DNA of 64,000 nt from positions 585,327 through 649,326 of the forward strand of contig VZRR01013719.1 in the NCBI GenBank assembly GCA_013398015.1, read 5' to 3'. The stretch is from Oreocharis arfaki. Lineage: Eukaryota; Chordata; Aves; Passeriformes; Paramythiidae. The translations under genes were made by a program, and so were the position numbers. How positions within the stretch are numbered: position 1 is the stretch's first letter; each line of letters starts with the position of its first letter. Of the stretch, positions 1-12,790 are shown in pieces. Below the pieces are notes generated by a model. It did not search any database. It saw only the letters and a program-made list of their open reading frames with translations, and had not been told where the DNA came from.

Positions 1-3000
1 CTGGCATCTCTTTGGTTTGATCCTATGTTTATTACAGCTTTATTAGCTAAGGTTGCATAGCATTAGCACTTTTTGGGAAATTGAAATTGCATATTGAAAT
101 TTTATATTTTAATCTAATTTTAATTTAAATTTTTTTATTGAGCAGCGGAATTAGAATGTGTTTTATTACATGTACTTCAGCTGTAGCTCAAGTAATGAAA
201 GATCCAAGTTTTATGCCTGATCATAAACTTGTGAATTTTAGAAATTATTTGACATATTTTATGTCTGACTGTGGCAGGATGTAACCCAGAGCATCCCTCA
301 CTTTGAAATGGTGATGTACTTCATCTGATCTGTGTAATAATCTCCCTCCGAAGTTTACAGAAATCCACTCCACCTTCAGTATGACTCAGCCCATACATCC
401 TCCTCACCTCCTCTCAAAGGGTTCCCTTCTGAGACAGTGAGCTTTATGAGGTAAAAGCCCCATCTTGGCTTTCAGATCCATGCTGAAACAATCAAACTTC
501 TTTGTCCTGTCTTTCTGGACCCAAATTCCATATCTTTGTAAATCTCTTATCCTTTTAATTACAGTAAAAGTCACCACATTTTTTGTGTGAGTCTCTCACA
601 CTTGCTGTGTTTGGAGTTATTTCTGATTTTGAAGCCTGAATTCACATTGGATTTCTTTCTGGGCAGAGTAATAATAGCCTTTTCTTAGCCAGTTCTTTCC
701 TGAAAGAGGAAGTCACTCCTTGGATTAATGTCTTCTCCCACCCCAGTCTCAGTTGCTGTACGTTTTTATGACTGTGCACCGTTTTGTTGCCCTCCCTGTA
801 GGCTGTGCTCTGGACTGCAGTATTCCCTTTACTGGCTCTCCTCTCCCTGCAAAAAGCTCCTGCTGAGCTTTTTAGTAATGATTCTCAGCTCTGATATATG
901 TAATTTGAGTTGAGCAGCCTAAGTGGGACCTTTTCTATCCTGTAGATACTATGAGATTAATCTCACCATCCTCCCCAGCAGCCTGGGTGAAACCCCAAAA
1001 ACCACACAAGAAGGAACATGTTGCATTTTGTTGCAGGTGGGAGTGTTTTGTTCTCTCTATATAAATTAACCAGTTTTACAAAGTACTCTTATCCTCTTAC
1101 ACTTATACTTTAGCAAATTACAGATGTAAGTAATTGATTGGTCCATTTAGAAGACCTTTGTAATGAAAAAATTTTTAGGTTTTTTGTTTTGGTTTGGTTT
1201 TTGTACTATGCTTTTAAAAATGTCGTGTTGTTGAGCACTAAGACAATGACTATCCTGGCTTTCAGCAGTGGAAAGCTTGAGGAGGGAATTAAATGAGGTC
1301 TAGTTTTGGTTCTTAAGCTGCGGATCTTGGCACTGTCCTCTGATTAGTTAGAAGGCTCTTTGGTCATTCTGTGTTTAAGAATAAACCAGATACCTTCTTA
1401 TTATAGTTTTCTCTGCATTAAAGGGAGAGGGGGAGAGTAATCAATATGTTAACTCATTTTCTATCACAAAGATTGTTATAGTGACATAAAGCACAGAGAG
1501 AATGTTTCTGTCAGTACAAAAACAATACCATCTGGTATTTAATTTTGATTATTATGTGAAGCTTAGAGTAAATTTGTATGATTTTCTGTCAATTCTGTCT
1601 AGTGATATACACATTCCTCCATTAAATCACATTCATTATGATTACCATTCTGTTGATACTAAAATAGGTACTATATAAAGTCATAAAACATTTATGAAAT
1701 CTTAACTAGCGAAGCTTGTATGAGTTGGTGATCCATCCTTTCTGTCTAAGGAGAATGAGCCCAACGCTTGGCTATTTTAAGACACAGGTTGAATTGAAGA
1801 GGCAGAGATCAAGTGCTCTGCCAGCCATGTGTGAGCTGGCTTTATCTGAATCCAGAGACTGAAAATTATACCAAAATAATATATAGTTATCATAGCGTCA
1901 CCCAGGGAACAGAAAAAAAGAAAAGACTGGAAAATATGAGGCATATTTGTGTTTCTGTGAAGCCCCACACTTTTCACCCAGCATCCAGAGTTATGATCTC
2001 CTGTCCTCCTCATGCCATGTCATTTGTTCTGGCCCTTTATTTTCTGTCTGTAATTCTCAGTTTCCCCTGATGGGAAATGATCCTTAGCTTATGTTCCTGT
2101 CCAGATGTACTGCCTGCTTAAGGTCCAGTTGATCTTTGTGGGTTTTTTCTTAACTTTAAAATGTTGTCTCTTATAGTCTGTAACATCAAACTCTTCTCCC
2201 TATCCTTTGCTCCCTTTTCATTGATTTGAGTCTCTGTTTCTGCTGGAACAGCAATTTTTCAGTGGGGCTGCCTCTAAAAATTATTGAATACATAGAATTT
2301 TTCAACTGTTGGCATTTTTTCATGTAACCCTGACTCCCTTCCTTGAGCCATTATTTCTTCTGGATGATTTCTGCAGGATTGCATGCCTTTTCAAGGCAAG
2401 AATGAAAGATGAATACTGCACCAAGTCTTTCAGCAAATTGCTTTGCTAGACATCAAAAGTTCAGACATTTCATAAAACATTCATTTTAGATTCTTGTACA
2501 AGAAAATTAGATTCTGCTTATACGTAATATGACACTATTTACATTACTGAATCTGTTCTGTTGTTGATTATTGTAAATTGTAGCAGAAAAGAAACATTTC
2601 AGGTTTTCTGCGGCATTTTTTCTGCTTATCTTTCATTTTAATCATATTTTGTTATCAAAAGCTGTAAACTTTCTTCCGTTATTTTTGCTAACTTCCTCTG
2701 GCTTAATTTTTCTTTTATAATATTCTTTATTTGTTCTTTCATACAATTCTCTTTTCTCTGTGTCTTATTTAATCCATTCTTTAATTACTTTACTCATTTG
2801 CCCTTCTTTCGCAGCTCCTTCCTTCACAGATTGGAGGGGTTGTTTTTGCCACCACATAGACAAGCCCAGGTACTTACTTAGGCTTTCTGGTGCGTTGGGT
2901 CTGATAAGCAGCGGAGAAAGCATCACTTTGAAAATAAGATGAATTCTTCCAAACCCAGTTTCAACCAGCATGTTTTCTGGAATAGAAACTCTGTCTGAAG

Positions 3001-6000
3001 TGGGACTGAGCTTTATGTATATGTAGCCTCTAGCAACTGTTCATGAAGCTGGTTATAGGGGGTATAAGGATAAATTTAAAGGGTGATCCTTGCTCGGTGT
3101 ATAATTTGTCACCTATATCAAATAAGGAACTGCAGAGATGCAGTTTTTTTAGAAGAAGAATTGTGAGATTTTGGTTACAGCCACTGGACAGGTTTCTGTA
3201 CTTGATGTCAGCATCCAAATCCATGAATTTCTGTCATGCATAACAGGCTGCTCTCTCTAGAAATTCACTGGTTTATATAAATTTTCCTGTTCAGTTGTGT
3301 CATATCTGTGTATTGAATTTTAGCGTTGAGAAAGGTGATTCAGCCAGCAAACTTCTTGTGCAGCAAATGATGAGCAAACAGCTCTTTTTCTAATAGGTTA
3401 GAATTTTACTTACTTCTGGTGCCTAGTTTAATGCCTTTCATATCATTCATAGTTCATGCTTACAGACTACTTTGCTTTTAATGGACTGGATTACAAAGGC
3501 TAATAGCATTTCTGAAGATTATACAATAGCTGATTAGTATCTGTGCAACAGGATTTTCATTGTTGTGAGGTTTAGTAGAATGCTGAAAATAGGGTTAAGT
3601 AGTAAATAATTCATCTGATATTTTATGAAGAGTGAGATAGTTTAATCATTTGGTCAACAGGTTTGACTACAAACCAAAAATGTTAAAAGTTTTAAGGGTG
3701 AAAGTAAAAAAATTATAAATTAGACGGGCAGTAAGACACCTAACAGAACACGCATTGCTCTTGTGGAGGACAAAATGGGGGTTGCCCAGACTGATCTTCA
3801 TGATATCATAAACCATTGTGTTTCTCCCATAAGCTCTTTGTTTCCACTGTATCAAGAAAATCTATGCCTCTGTTTTAATGAAAAAATTCTTTTCTGGGGT
3901 TTTTGTTCTGTTTGATACCTCTGTGAAATCAGTCTGGGTTTTTCAGGTTTCTGAAAACTATACTCATCTCTCTGCGGGATATAAAAAGTTGCTGTTCACT
4001 CCTGTAGGTGTATAACACAGGCTTTCTAATTTTCATAGATCCATTAATTTTCTTAACACCTAGTAGTGAGTGTTAAGCCTATCCTTACTGGTTGGGAAAA
4101 TATGTGGGGCAAATCATCATCTGTCTCCATACAACTGTGGAGATATGTAGACTATGAGAATCTGATTACATGAATATTGTGGCAGCAGCCTTTTGGTGAA
4201 GAGGCAGAGGGTGAATTTTGTGCAAAAGTAATTGTTTTGTTAGTGATAATGCTTGCAGCAGTGTTCACCTGGGCATGATCTGCTTGTGTGTACATGAAAG
4301 AAAGGCTGTGCTGCAGCTTCAGTGGTGTTATGTCTGGATACTACATTTGTATCTGTTAAATATACAGGCAAACTTGTTTAACCTTGAAAATTCTCAAGTT
4401 TTCAACAGCAAAAACAGCAAAAGATTAAGTTCGTGACGTTTGCTTGGTTCTGTTTTACTTAAGCCTGTTAAAATGACAGTAAGTTTTCTGATGTTTAGCA
4501 GTTTGCTTCAACACGTGAGCATGCCCCACGCAGGACGTGACTGGCTTCTTTGTTATAGGTCACAGCTGTGGTGTTAAGGTCTTCCTAGGCTTTTGCATGA
4601 GTTCCTGTTTTATATATGGCAGACAGAAGATACAAAGCCGTGTCTCGGTATTGCTTAAAGGAGATTTCTTTGGAGATACCTTTTAATGGGATGAAAACTT
4701 CCTGTGAAAATGAGTCATTCAATCAACAAGGGAAGTAAATTCTGCTATTTGCTTCAGAGATTTAACCTATAAGATAGAAAGTGCTTAATACCATCTTTAA
4801 AGATCAGGACCTCACTGGGACAGATGTTTAATCATATATAGATATGGAAGTCATCCCTCTCTCTAGTTTATAGCCTTAATTAAACTACTCATCCACAGTG
4901 TGAAAGGTGCTGAAGGACAGTCTCCAGGACTTACACAATTTTCTAAGTCGTTCTGTTACTGTTGTCATAGGATTTTCACACATCTAAATTCTGGGGTGGG
5001 GATGAAGGCAGTCAGATGAATCCATGCATATTATTACCACAGCAAATTTCACACTTTAATGATTTTTCTCTATTAATTTTGGCAAAAACTTTTGCTTTTT
5101 TACTGCAAAATCAGCCATTTTATATTTCCGGGGACAGCATTTGACTTTTCTAGGACAAAGTTACTACAAATGGTGTATGAATACAGCAGCAGCTGAGGAC
5201 TAATAGTTGGGTCTAAATTCCACTTGTATTTCTGTCAGACTGGGAATCTTTGAGTGGCAAGTGTTCAAAGCATTGACGAAGGCAGATTGACTCTCACCGA
5301 GAGCCTACCAGCACTCTGTGTCCCCCCGCTAGAGCGAGAGCCATCAGCTTCTTTCATTCAGATTTTCATTTCATCTCCAATCAAGAAATGTAACTGAAAA
5401 GAAAATAACCCTTTCTTCTTCTTCTGACTTTCTGACATAAACCAGTTGTTCTGTGTAATTTGAATTGAGCAAGAAGACAAAGAACTTTGAAACATGGTAA
5501 CACACTTAGCTAAACAAGAGGGTGTGTACTCAATGCTAACAGTTATTAAACATATATGTGCTAAGAAAATTGGGGTCCAGGTAAATAGCCAGAACCTGCT
5601 TTTTATTTTAGTCACATAAACATGTGGTTTTAGTATTCTAGCCTTGTTTTGCTGATAGTTTTCAATTAGTTCCCCTAATTTTGTCACTACCTCATTATTT
5701 ATTTTTATGGATGCGGCTGACGCTTGGGTTCAAGCTTTTGTAAAAATGTATGTAGGAAGAGTATGAGCTATAAGACAGTAAGTACTTTTAAAAAAAAATG
5801 AATAAAGGTGAATGACAGAAATCTTGTGCGTTTTTGAAGTGGGAGTCCTAAAGACTGAGGTCTAATATAGATTGATACACATCAGTGATATTATTTGGGT
5901 AAGTCATTTGTCATGAACAGGTTAGACTGATGAAAAATTTAGATGGTATTATAAGGAAGTATCCTCTTCTCATATAATCAGATTATTTTCCTGCTATGTC

Positions 6001-8099
6001 TTTACTGTGTACACTGTAGTAATTTACAAAACATCTAAACAACAGGTTTGTCATAAGAATTTTATGTATTAGCTGTACAAATGGTTTGGTTGTGTAGCCT
6101 TCTGAAAATAAAACGTGTGCAGTTGTCAGATGACTATGCCACAGTCAGCTCAAATCCTCCCACTTGGATGTGAAAGGGGGTGGTATGGTTCAGTGGGGCT
6201 GTTTTGTTTTTGTTTTCACTGTTTCACATCTTAAACTGCAGAAAATGTTTCTCCTTACTTTGGACTATGAAAATATGAAATGTTTCCCAGTTCACATGTT
6301 GGACTAGATACTCACAGTATAGTTGCTAAGGATACTGTTGACCCTCAAAACGATTATGTACAAGAGGGAGAAGCATACGAATTCCAGCTGGTTGGGAAAT
6401 CAGTATTAATCAATCCTAAAACAAGACCTGCAAAAGTCCCTCCATCTATTTTAATGGTTGAAAGTACACTCAGGAATCCTGTGGTAAATATTTTCAATTT
6501 TAGGTTCACCCTACCCACTCTCAAGTGTCTGGAAAACTTCTGGGAGTATAAAGTCCTGAGCTCCAAACCAGCATTGGCTTAGGAAAATGATTAAGTCCTT
6601 AATTATGTCTGATGCAGGTGTAATACAGGATAAAGAGGATTAAAGGGTCTGAGAGCCATAACAAGCAAAAGAGAATTGAGTTATGGTCATGGCAAGAAAT
6701 GGAAAATAAAAACCTGAGATTTATTCTGAGATCTTTTCGTTGTACTTTTTGTTCAGCTTCCTGTTCTCTAAGATCCCTACGATGACCCATGTCAGAAGGA
6801 TTTTGTAAGGCTTATTTCATTAGTTCTGTGAGCCCCAGTGCAATAGCAACAACTGCCTTTAGGATAATAGCACACAGAACTGTAAAGAAGTCATCCCAAA
6901 AGTCTCTATGTTGGCTTTGTTTATTTGTTTTTGTTAGCCCTCCATTTATGTTACTTACATGCACCGTATTTTCGACAGGAATTTGAAAATATCTGTGAGT
7001 CACATGCTGCTGCCTTGTCAGTCCAAATAGTATCATGCTCAACTAATAGCTGGTGGAGCCACTTCCTGAGGGGCATGCTGCAAAGGACTGAGGTGCTAGG
7101 GACACCAGTTTTCGTACAAGAAGCAAAATAACAATGGACAGTTGCTCTGTTTTGAAGTTAGGAAGATAACCTGCTCTTTTGGACTAGAAAAATGGAGAGT
7201 AACTAGTGTTATGCTTGTGAAAATTTGAGAAGAAAGAATTGCTTTGATGTGGTGAGTGTGAAGTGGCTCAACAGCAAAAGGCATGAAAATACAATGGTAT
7301 GTTTGAGAGCTGGGAAGCAGTTTTATCGCCCATTCTTTCATTACCTTGCGTGGTGGAGGGTTGAGGGGAGGCAATCTTCCAATATGCCACTCTAAAACCA
7401 CCCAAAAATTATCTTAAAATGGAAAGAACTCCCATCACTAAAGATATGCTCAGCCATAATTTGCTATACTTCATTATTACATACTGTTGAAAAATTTGAT
7501 CATCTACAATCTTACAGATTATTAATTTATGCTATATTCTCATGACTTGCTCTGATCACGAATAGAACAGGGGTACTTATAGGTATTTCCTTAACATTTG
7601 TGTTAAAACAAATGCCAAACTCTTGATTAGTTACAGAACTTGATAATACTAAGCAATTTATTCAGAATACGACTAATCAGGAAGGTAGGGCTTAGGAATG
7701 TTTACTGTTGCTTAGAGTGAAAGAGACTGTAATTAAAATGATAAGGCAGTCATGATTGGAATAAATTATTGAGGTTACAGAGATTACAGTTTAAACCATT
7801 TGATTAATGTTGAGAGACCTTGATTGTGAATATGTTCTAGGCCTTTAAACATTATAAAAGTGGTTCCTACAGCATAATGCTTTCTTCAGTGTGGCTTTTG
7901 CAGACTGAACCAAACTCTTATGCTAATTTTCTATTTCTCTCCTGCCAAATCTTGTACAATTTTATCTGTGTATTTTTATCTGGTTTTGTTTACAAATATT
8001 TTTTACCTGTTGTTTACCTGCAACTTAAAATTATCAAAAAGTGTGTGGAAATGTGTTTGGTAATCTGAGGGGTGACTTGGAAAAGAGGCTCATGTATGC

Positions 8100-8640
8100 C
8101 TGAAGAAAATCCAGTTACCAATTAAGATTTTCATTAAAATATTTGAGTCATATTTAATTTGCATTAGGATTTATTATCTGAGCAAACCTGACCTATTAAA
8201 CCTTCTAAATCTATTACTGTCAGTTAATGTCATGATTACAGGAAGAGCACATGGTATGCCATGGAAACACAGCTGTTCCACCAAATTTTTAACTTGAAAT
8301 CACCATTGTGCAGTTTATCACTGAATTATTAGAGACAATAAATTATTTTATGCTAGCCTTTCTCATGTCCATCTTTTTAATATTTTCCTTGTCATTATAA
8401 GTGCCTTTAGCCTTACAGGCTAATGAAAGGTTCTCGTATCAAGTCTGATTACCACTCTAATGTTTTCCAGGCATGCTTGGTGATGAGCTTGGCATATGAA
8501 ACAATTTCCTACAGTAATAAAGCTAATTAAAGTGGGCAGTCATCCCCACATCACTCTTTAATGAATTATAATGAGCTCATTAATCTATCCGGTCTTGCTC
8601 ACCACATCTATTGACTAAGCTTCTCTGGCAGTAGAGGATA
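8100..8640. other. Candidate conserved non-coding element (by composition only)
   Basis: The block is unusually rich in TAAT-type homeodomain cores and POU/forkhead-like words, for example ATTTGCAT at 8158-8165, GCTAATTAAAGTGGG near 8522 and the series TTTAATGAATTATAATGAGCTCATTAATC near 8558-8586. It lacks homopolymers and simple repeats. Such composition is typical of deeply conserved developmental enhancers inside giant introns. Conservation itself cannot be seen from one sequence, so this is a suggestion. Confidence 0.3.
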
Positions 8641-9865
8641 GAACACTTGCCCAGGAAAAAAATGGACACTGAAATGCATCTATTTTCCCACTTTTGACAA
8701 AAAAACCCAGCAGAAAGCAGAGGTATGCTCTAAGTGGAATATACTTTTTAATAATCAAAATTGGAAAGGGTAAACAGCCAAGTCCACGTAATGATGGGGA
8801 AGGAAGAATCATGCAGGAACTTAACGAGGTCTAGTATTGCACTGCAAATGACAGAATAATTAATGCTTCTGTGGCACACACATATCATGTAAAATATGAC
8901 TTACAAAAAATCTTTTAGTAACTGTCTCTCTGGGGAAACTTCTTAAAGAAAATAGCATCAAGCTCATTTTTGGCTGAGTTTCTTGGTGTTTTTCTTTGTT
9001 TGCTCAAAATGAGCAGAGAAGAGCTTGCAAGGTTATTTCATAACCAATTTCATAATCACAAATATTGGAGAATTAAGCAGTAAGATTTATGAGTGGAAAG
9101 AGATGATTCATGCAAACATACATCTAGAAAAAAACCAGGTATTTTTCTTAGATTCTAACCCAACAACTCTCCCCATCTGTAACAGATAAAGTCTCACAAT
9201 AGCAAATCACAGCTAACTGATGGAGTTACCTGATGCTTACTAGCATTCTGATGCTCTTAAGTAAAATCCCAACAGGGATATTTTTATGTTATTTTATGCA
9301 CAGAATTTTATTTCTGCTTGGCTTGGTGCATTGATATATTTCTTTACATGCTAGCTCAGAAACAGGGTGAGCAGTTCTCTATTAGCATGTTTATTATGCT
9401 GATGAGGGGTGTACTAATTAGACTGTACTGTTTTCTATACTGGCCAAACTAGGTAGGTATTGATAGTTGGTACTGTATCTTCTCTCATAAAATTTGTAGT
9501 ATCTCCATAGTTAGGTTGTCATAGGACAATTAACTTATGATAGCTGAGTTTTGTTTGTCTCAATTATCTGACAAAGCCTTTTTTGTTGTGGTTTTTTTTT
9601 CTTCAAACAAACATTAAGATGAGCGACAATTTTCTTTTGTAATGACCATAATGTCGGTCCAGAAATGAGATTTTCTGTATGTATGCCAAGTTGAAGGTAT
9701 TTAAAGATTGATACAGCTGCATAAACTTGCAGCAAAACGTCCCGTTGGTTGAACAAAGGTTTATTCTCAACTGAAAAATGCATCTCCATTTAAGGTCAGT
9801 AAATAATTGCATATGCAGTTTAGGAGGGAGTCAAGCTGAATGTATAGTCCAGTTAAGCTGGTTAA

Positions 9866-9894
9866 CTTCACTACAGTGAAGTACATTCACTGTA
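9866..9894. repeat. Overlapping inverted repeats
   Basis: TACAGTGAA (9872-9880) and TTCACTGTA (9886-9894) pair perfectly over a 5-base loop. The first arm can also pair upstream (CTTCAC at 9866-9871 with GTGAAG at 9876-9881), giving two mutually exclusive hairpins. Confidence 0.8.
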
Positions 9895-12059
9895 ATTCAG
9901 AATCTATTCTTGCCTACTGATAAGTAGACATAAAACCTCAGTGGTTCTAGAGAAGTAATGTGTGACAGAGCCCAGTGTACTCAATGAGTGTAGGTCAAAG
10001 AGGATATACAAAAGTTTTTTATTTAGAGAAACAAATCTGACTATGCTTAGCAAGCATAATAAGGGCAGGAAACAATCATCATGTTTTGTGTGTGTGAATG
10101 TTATGTAGAGTGTAGCCAGACGTTCTGAAATATCAACATTATTTGCCAGCTCTGCATAATTTTGCTATTCACTGATATTTTCTTTAAAGGGTTAGTAATA
10201 TTGTATAGGATGTCTATTTGAAAGTCTTAAAGCAGTAGCAAATTACACATATTAAATACAGAGGACGTCATGTTCTCTCAATAAACCTTCGTGAGTCTAT
10301 GGTACTTTTGGGGTCTAGTTTTATCTAAATCTGAAGGTCTTTTTCTTTTCTGTGTCACCACTGTGGACCTAGGGAACCTTTTGGAATAAATTAGTTAGGC
10401 TGGTGTACTCAAAGATTGTCAAAGAAAAGGTATTTGTTCTTTGCACAACATCCATGCATGCAAGCATTTGTTTATTTGATCCTAAAGACTTTCCCAGAAT
10501 GACACGTTATCTTCGTAATTATAACCTCAAGCAGAGCTGGCTGGATCTCTTCTCCTTTCTTGCTATCTTGAGAGCATTTAATAAGATTACTTCTGTTAAT
10601 TCTAATTTGCTTGGAAGATCTAAAAACTTACTCATTGCTTTCTTCCTTGAATCATCCTCATCAATTGAAAATTAATTTTATATCTTTTTATTCAAATCCT
10701 TAAGTAAAACTTGATTTGGCTTTAAAAACAGCAAGGGTAAAATAAAAATATATATTTTGTTCTTTTTGTGCACAAAATGTTGTTTTGTCATATTTTTCCT
10801 CAAAATTGGAAAGACCCAAAGTCACTATTTCATAACACTCCGCTTTCCTCCTGAAATTTTCTTGTGATTCCTGGAGGCAGGACAAAGAATATTTTAGACC
10901 TGAAATATTGAGTGCAGCATAAAATAATGGATATTGTGTCACATATGCAAGCTAATAGTAGAAGACTACAGTGGATTCAAGGGAGACTTGAGCTCGGTGG
11001 CCTGTGCTGTACTGGAGCTAGAAGAAACTTTTCTATTGATCTCCTCACAGGGCAGCCAGGATCGAATTTGGACTTGTCTCCTTCTGTTTAGACAAATGAG
11101 GTTTTGTTTAGGATATTATTCTCTGAATATGAAGAAATACATTTACTGGTATGGCAGTAATGAAACTTTTACAAAAATGCTGCAGTTGGCAGATATTTTT
11201 ACTTTACTTTCTTGGCCTGAATGTTTTTTGTCACGCTGCTTGGCAGAAAGAAACTGACATACAAATGAAAAAGTGGCTGCATTTCAATTGTAAATTAAAT
11301 TATGTTTGCACAAAGCTATAGATTTTATGGGTATTCTTTCATGTGCCTCAGTCTATATGTATTACATGATTAATAAGGTTGTTTGCATGTAAAAGTGTGA
11401 AGAGGTTTTGGTTTTGCTGATCTGGTGTTAGGGAAAAAATTAGATATGGATAGAGTATTTTACCCCTGATGATAATGAGAGTTAATAGGACAGTATTAAA
11501 TTGCTAAACATATGGTTACAAACAAACAAGACCCTACCCTGAATATAGAAGGCTTTCGTCAAATTAATAAGTGCAATGAGGTCTTCCAGAGAATTTGCAA
11601 TGCTGAAAGAAAATTGGTGATTAAAGAAGCATTCTTGGCAAATAAGAGTATTGTGAAGAAAAAGAAGAATTATAATTAAAAAATTGGTGTTTATTTCCAC
11701 ATCAGTAGATGCACCAGCAACATTGGGGGAACTAATCCAAGGAATGAGTCTTGAAATGCCAGTTGAAGATATCTGAGAATAGTAATGGAACAGAAGAGAA
11801 TAAGAAATCTCTTGCACCAGCTACTCATTCTGGGTGTGAAACTATTGGACTGCTAAGTCTTGCCTGTTATCATTTGCGTTAATCTTCATAGCTGAATGAC
11901 AGATGGAAATAGACAACTGCTTTTTGTTTGTAGGGGTTTTTAAAAAAAGTTCTTTTAATTTGAATTTGTTACAGGTTAAATTAGTAGAAACTGTTCTAGA
12001 AAATAGATTTGCCTGGACCACGAATGGATATAACAAAGGAGGAAGAGCAGAACTGACTT

Positions 12060-12790
12060 CCTGAGATTTTAAGCAGACCTCAGAAGTCTACTGGAAGAGT
12101 CATGCGTGTGAATAGGGGTGATCTGTTTTGCGTGGTTCACTCAATTTCCAGAAACCTTTCAACAAAGCCCTTCATCAAAGGCTTTTAAAAAATAAGATGA
12201 TGAGTAGAAAAGTCTTCTCTTGGATTAATGGCAGATTAGGTGTACAGCACAAAAGACATAAGTAATCATTTATTAAAGGAAGAATTATACTTCTAGAAGG
12301 TGTAGAATAGTCAGAACTAAAATGGAGTTTGAAATGCCGCAGAAAGATGTCATCATACTAAATGATGTAAAGATGAAAGGCAGTCGAGATTCCATGTCAG
12401 CAGACACAGTGGAGTGCACAAGGGGAAGAACAATCCTATTTCTCCAAATGAGGAAAGAGAACTTTCAGACATGGTGCATAGTTCCCTGAAAAGACCTCCT
12501 TAGTACTTACTAAATTTTTTTAAAAAAAACAGGTACATACAGTTGAGCATTTATTCTTAGTAGAATCCAGATTACCTGGTTCAAGTGAATGACATGGTCC
12601 AGCTTGGAAGGGTGGATGCTAGGTTTTGGTCAGAGATACAGGATGTCCTATGTAAGGAAGAAGATATTTGCTAGCTTCTAACAGAGATGACAGTAGTTAT
12701 GAAATAAGCATGTGGATTTATAAGACAATGGAAGTCATGGAGGAGATGAATAGGAAATACACCTGCCTTGTCCTGAGGAAGCAGGAACAA
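12060..12790 (+). mobile_element. Decayed LINE fragment, CR1/L3-like, reverse transcriptase to 3' region
   Basis: One frame at 12143-12262 reads NFQKPFNKALHQRLL and then, after a few residues, VFSWINGRL. This resembles the F-x-KAFD-x-V-x-H-x-x-LL ... SWI-x-x-x-L block of CR1/L3-type reverse transcriptases, with the catalytic-region aspartate of KAFD changed to N. The frame stops at 12263. Further 3', short stretches near 12410-12440 (GTGCACAAGGGGAAGAACAA) and 12477-12500 (TAGTTCCCTGAAAAGACCTC) match what I recall of the downstream part of this repeat type in amniotes. The end, around 12695-12760, looks like its 3' portion. It is heavily mutated and frameshifted, so it is old and inactive. The family name is from memory, and the exact limits are uncertain. 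Confidence 0.55.

Noticed and set aside
5890..5912. TATTTGGGTAAGTCATTTG, resembling a MIR-type SINE core
   Set aside because: An isolated word of about 15 bases without the rest of a SINE (no A/B boxes, no tail).
6280..6582. 100-codon + strand frame (starts MFPSSHVGLDTHS)
   Set aside because: Composition is plausible for protein, but I see no family, no clear splice signals and no neighbouring coding segment.
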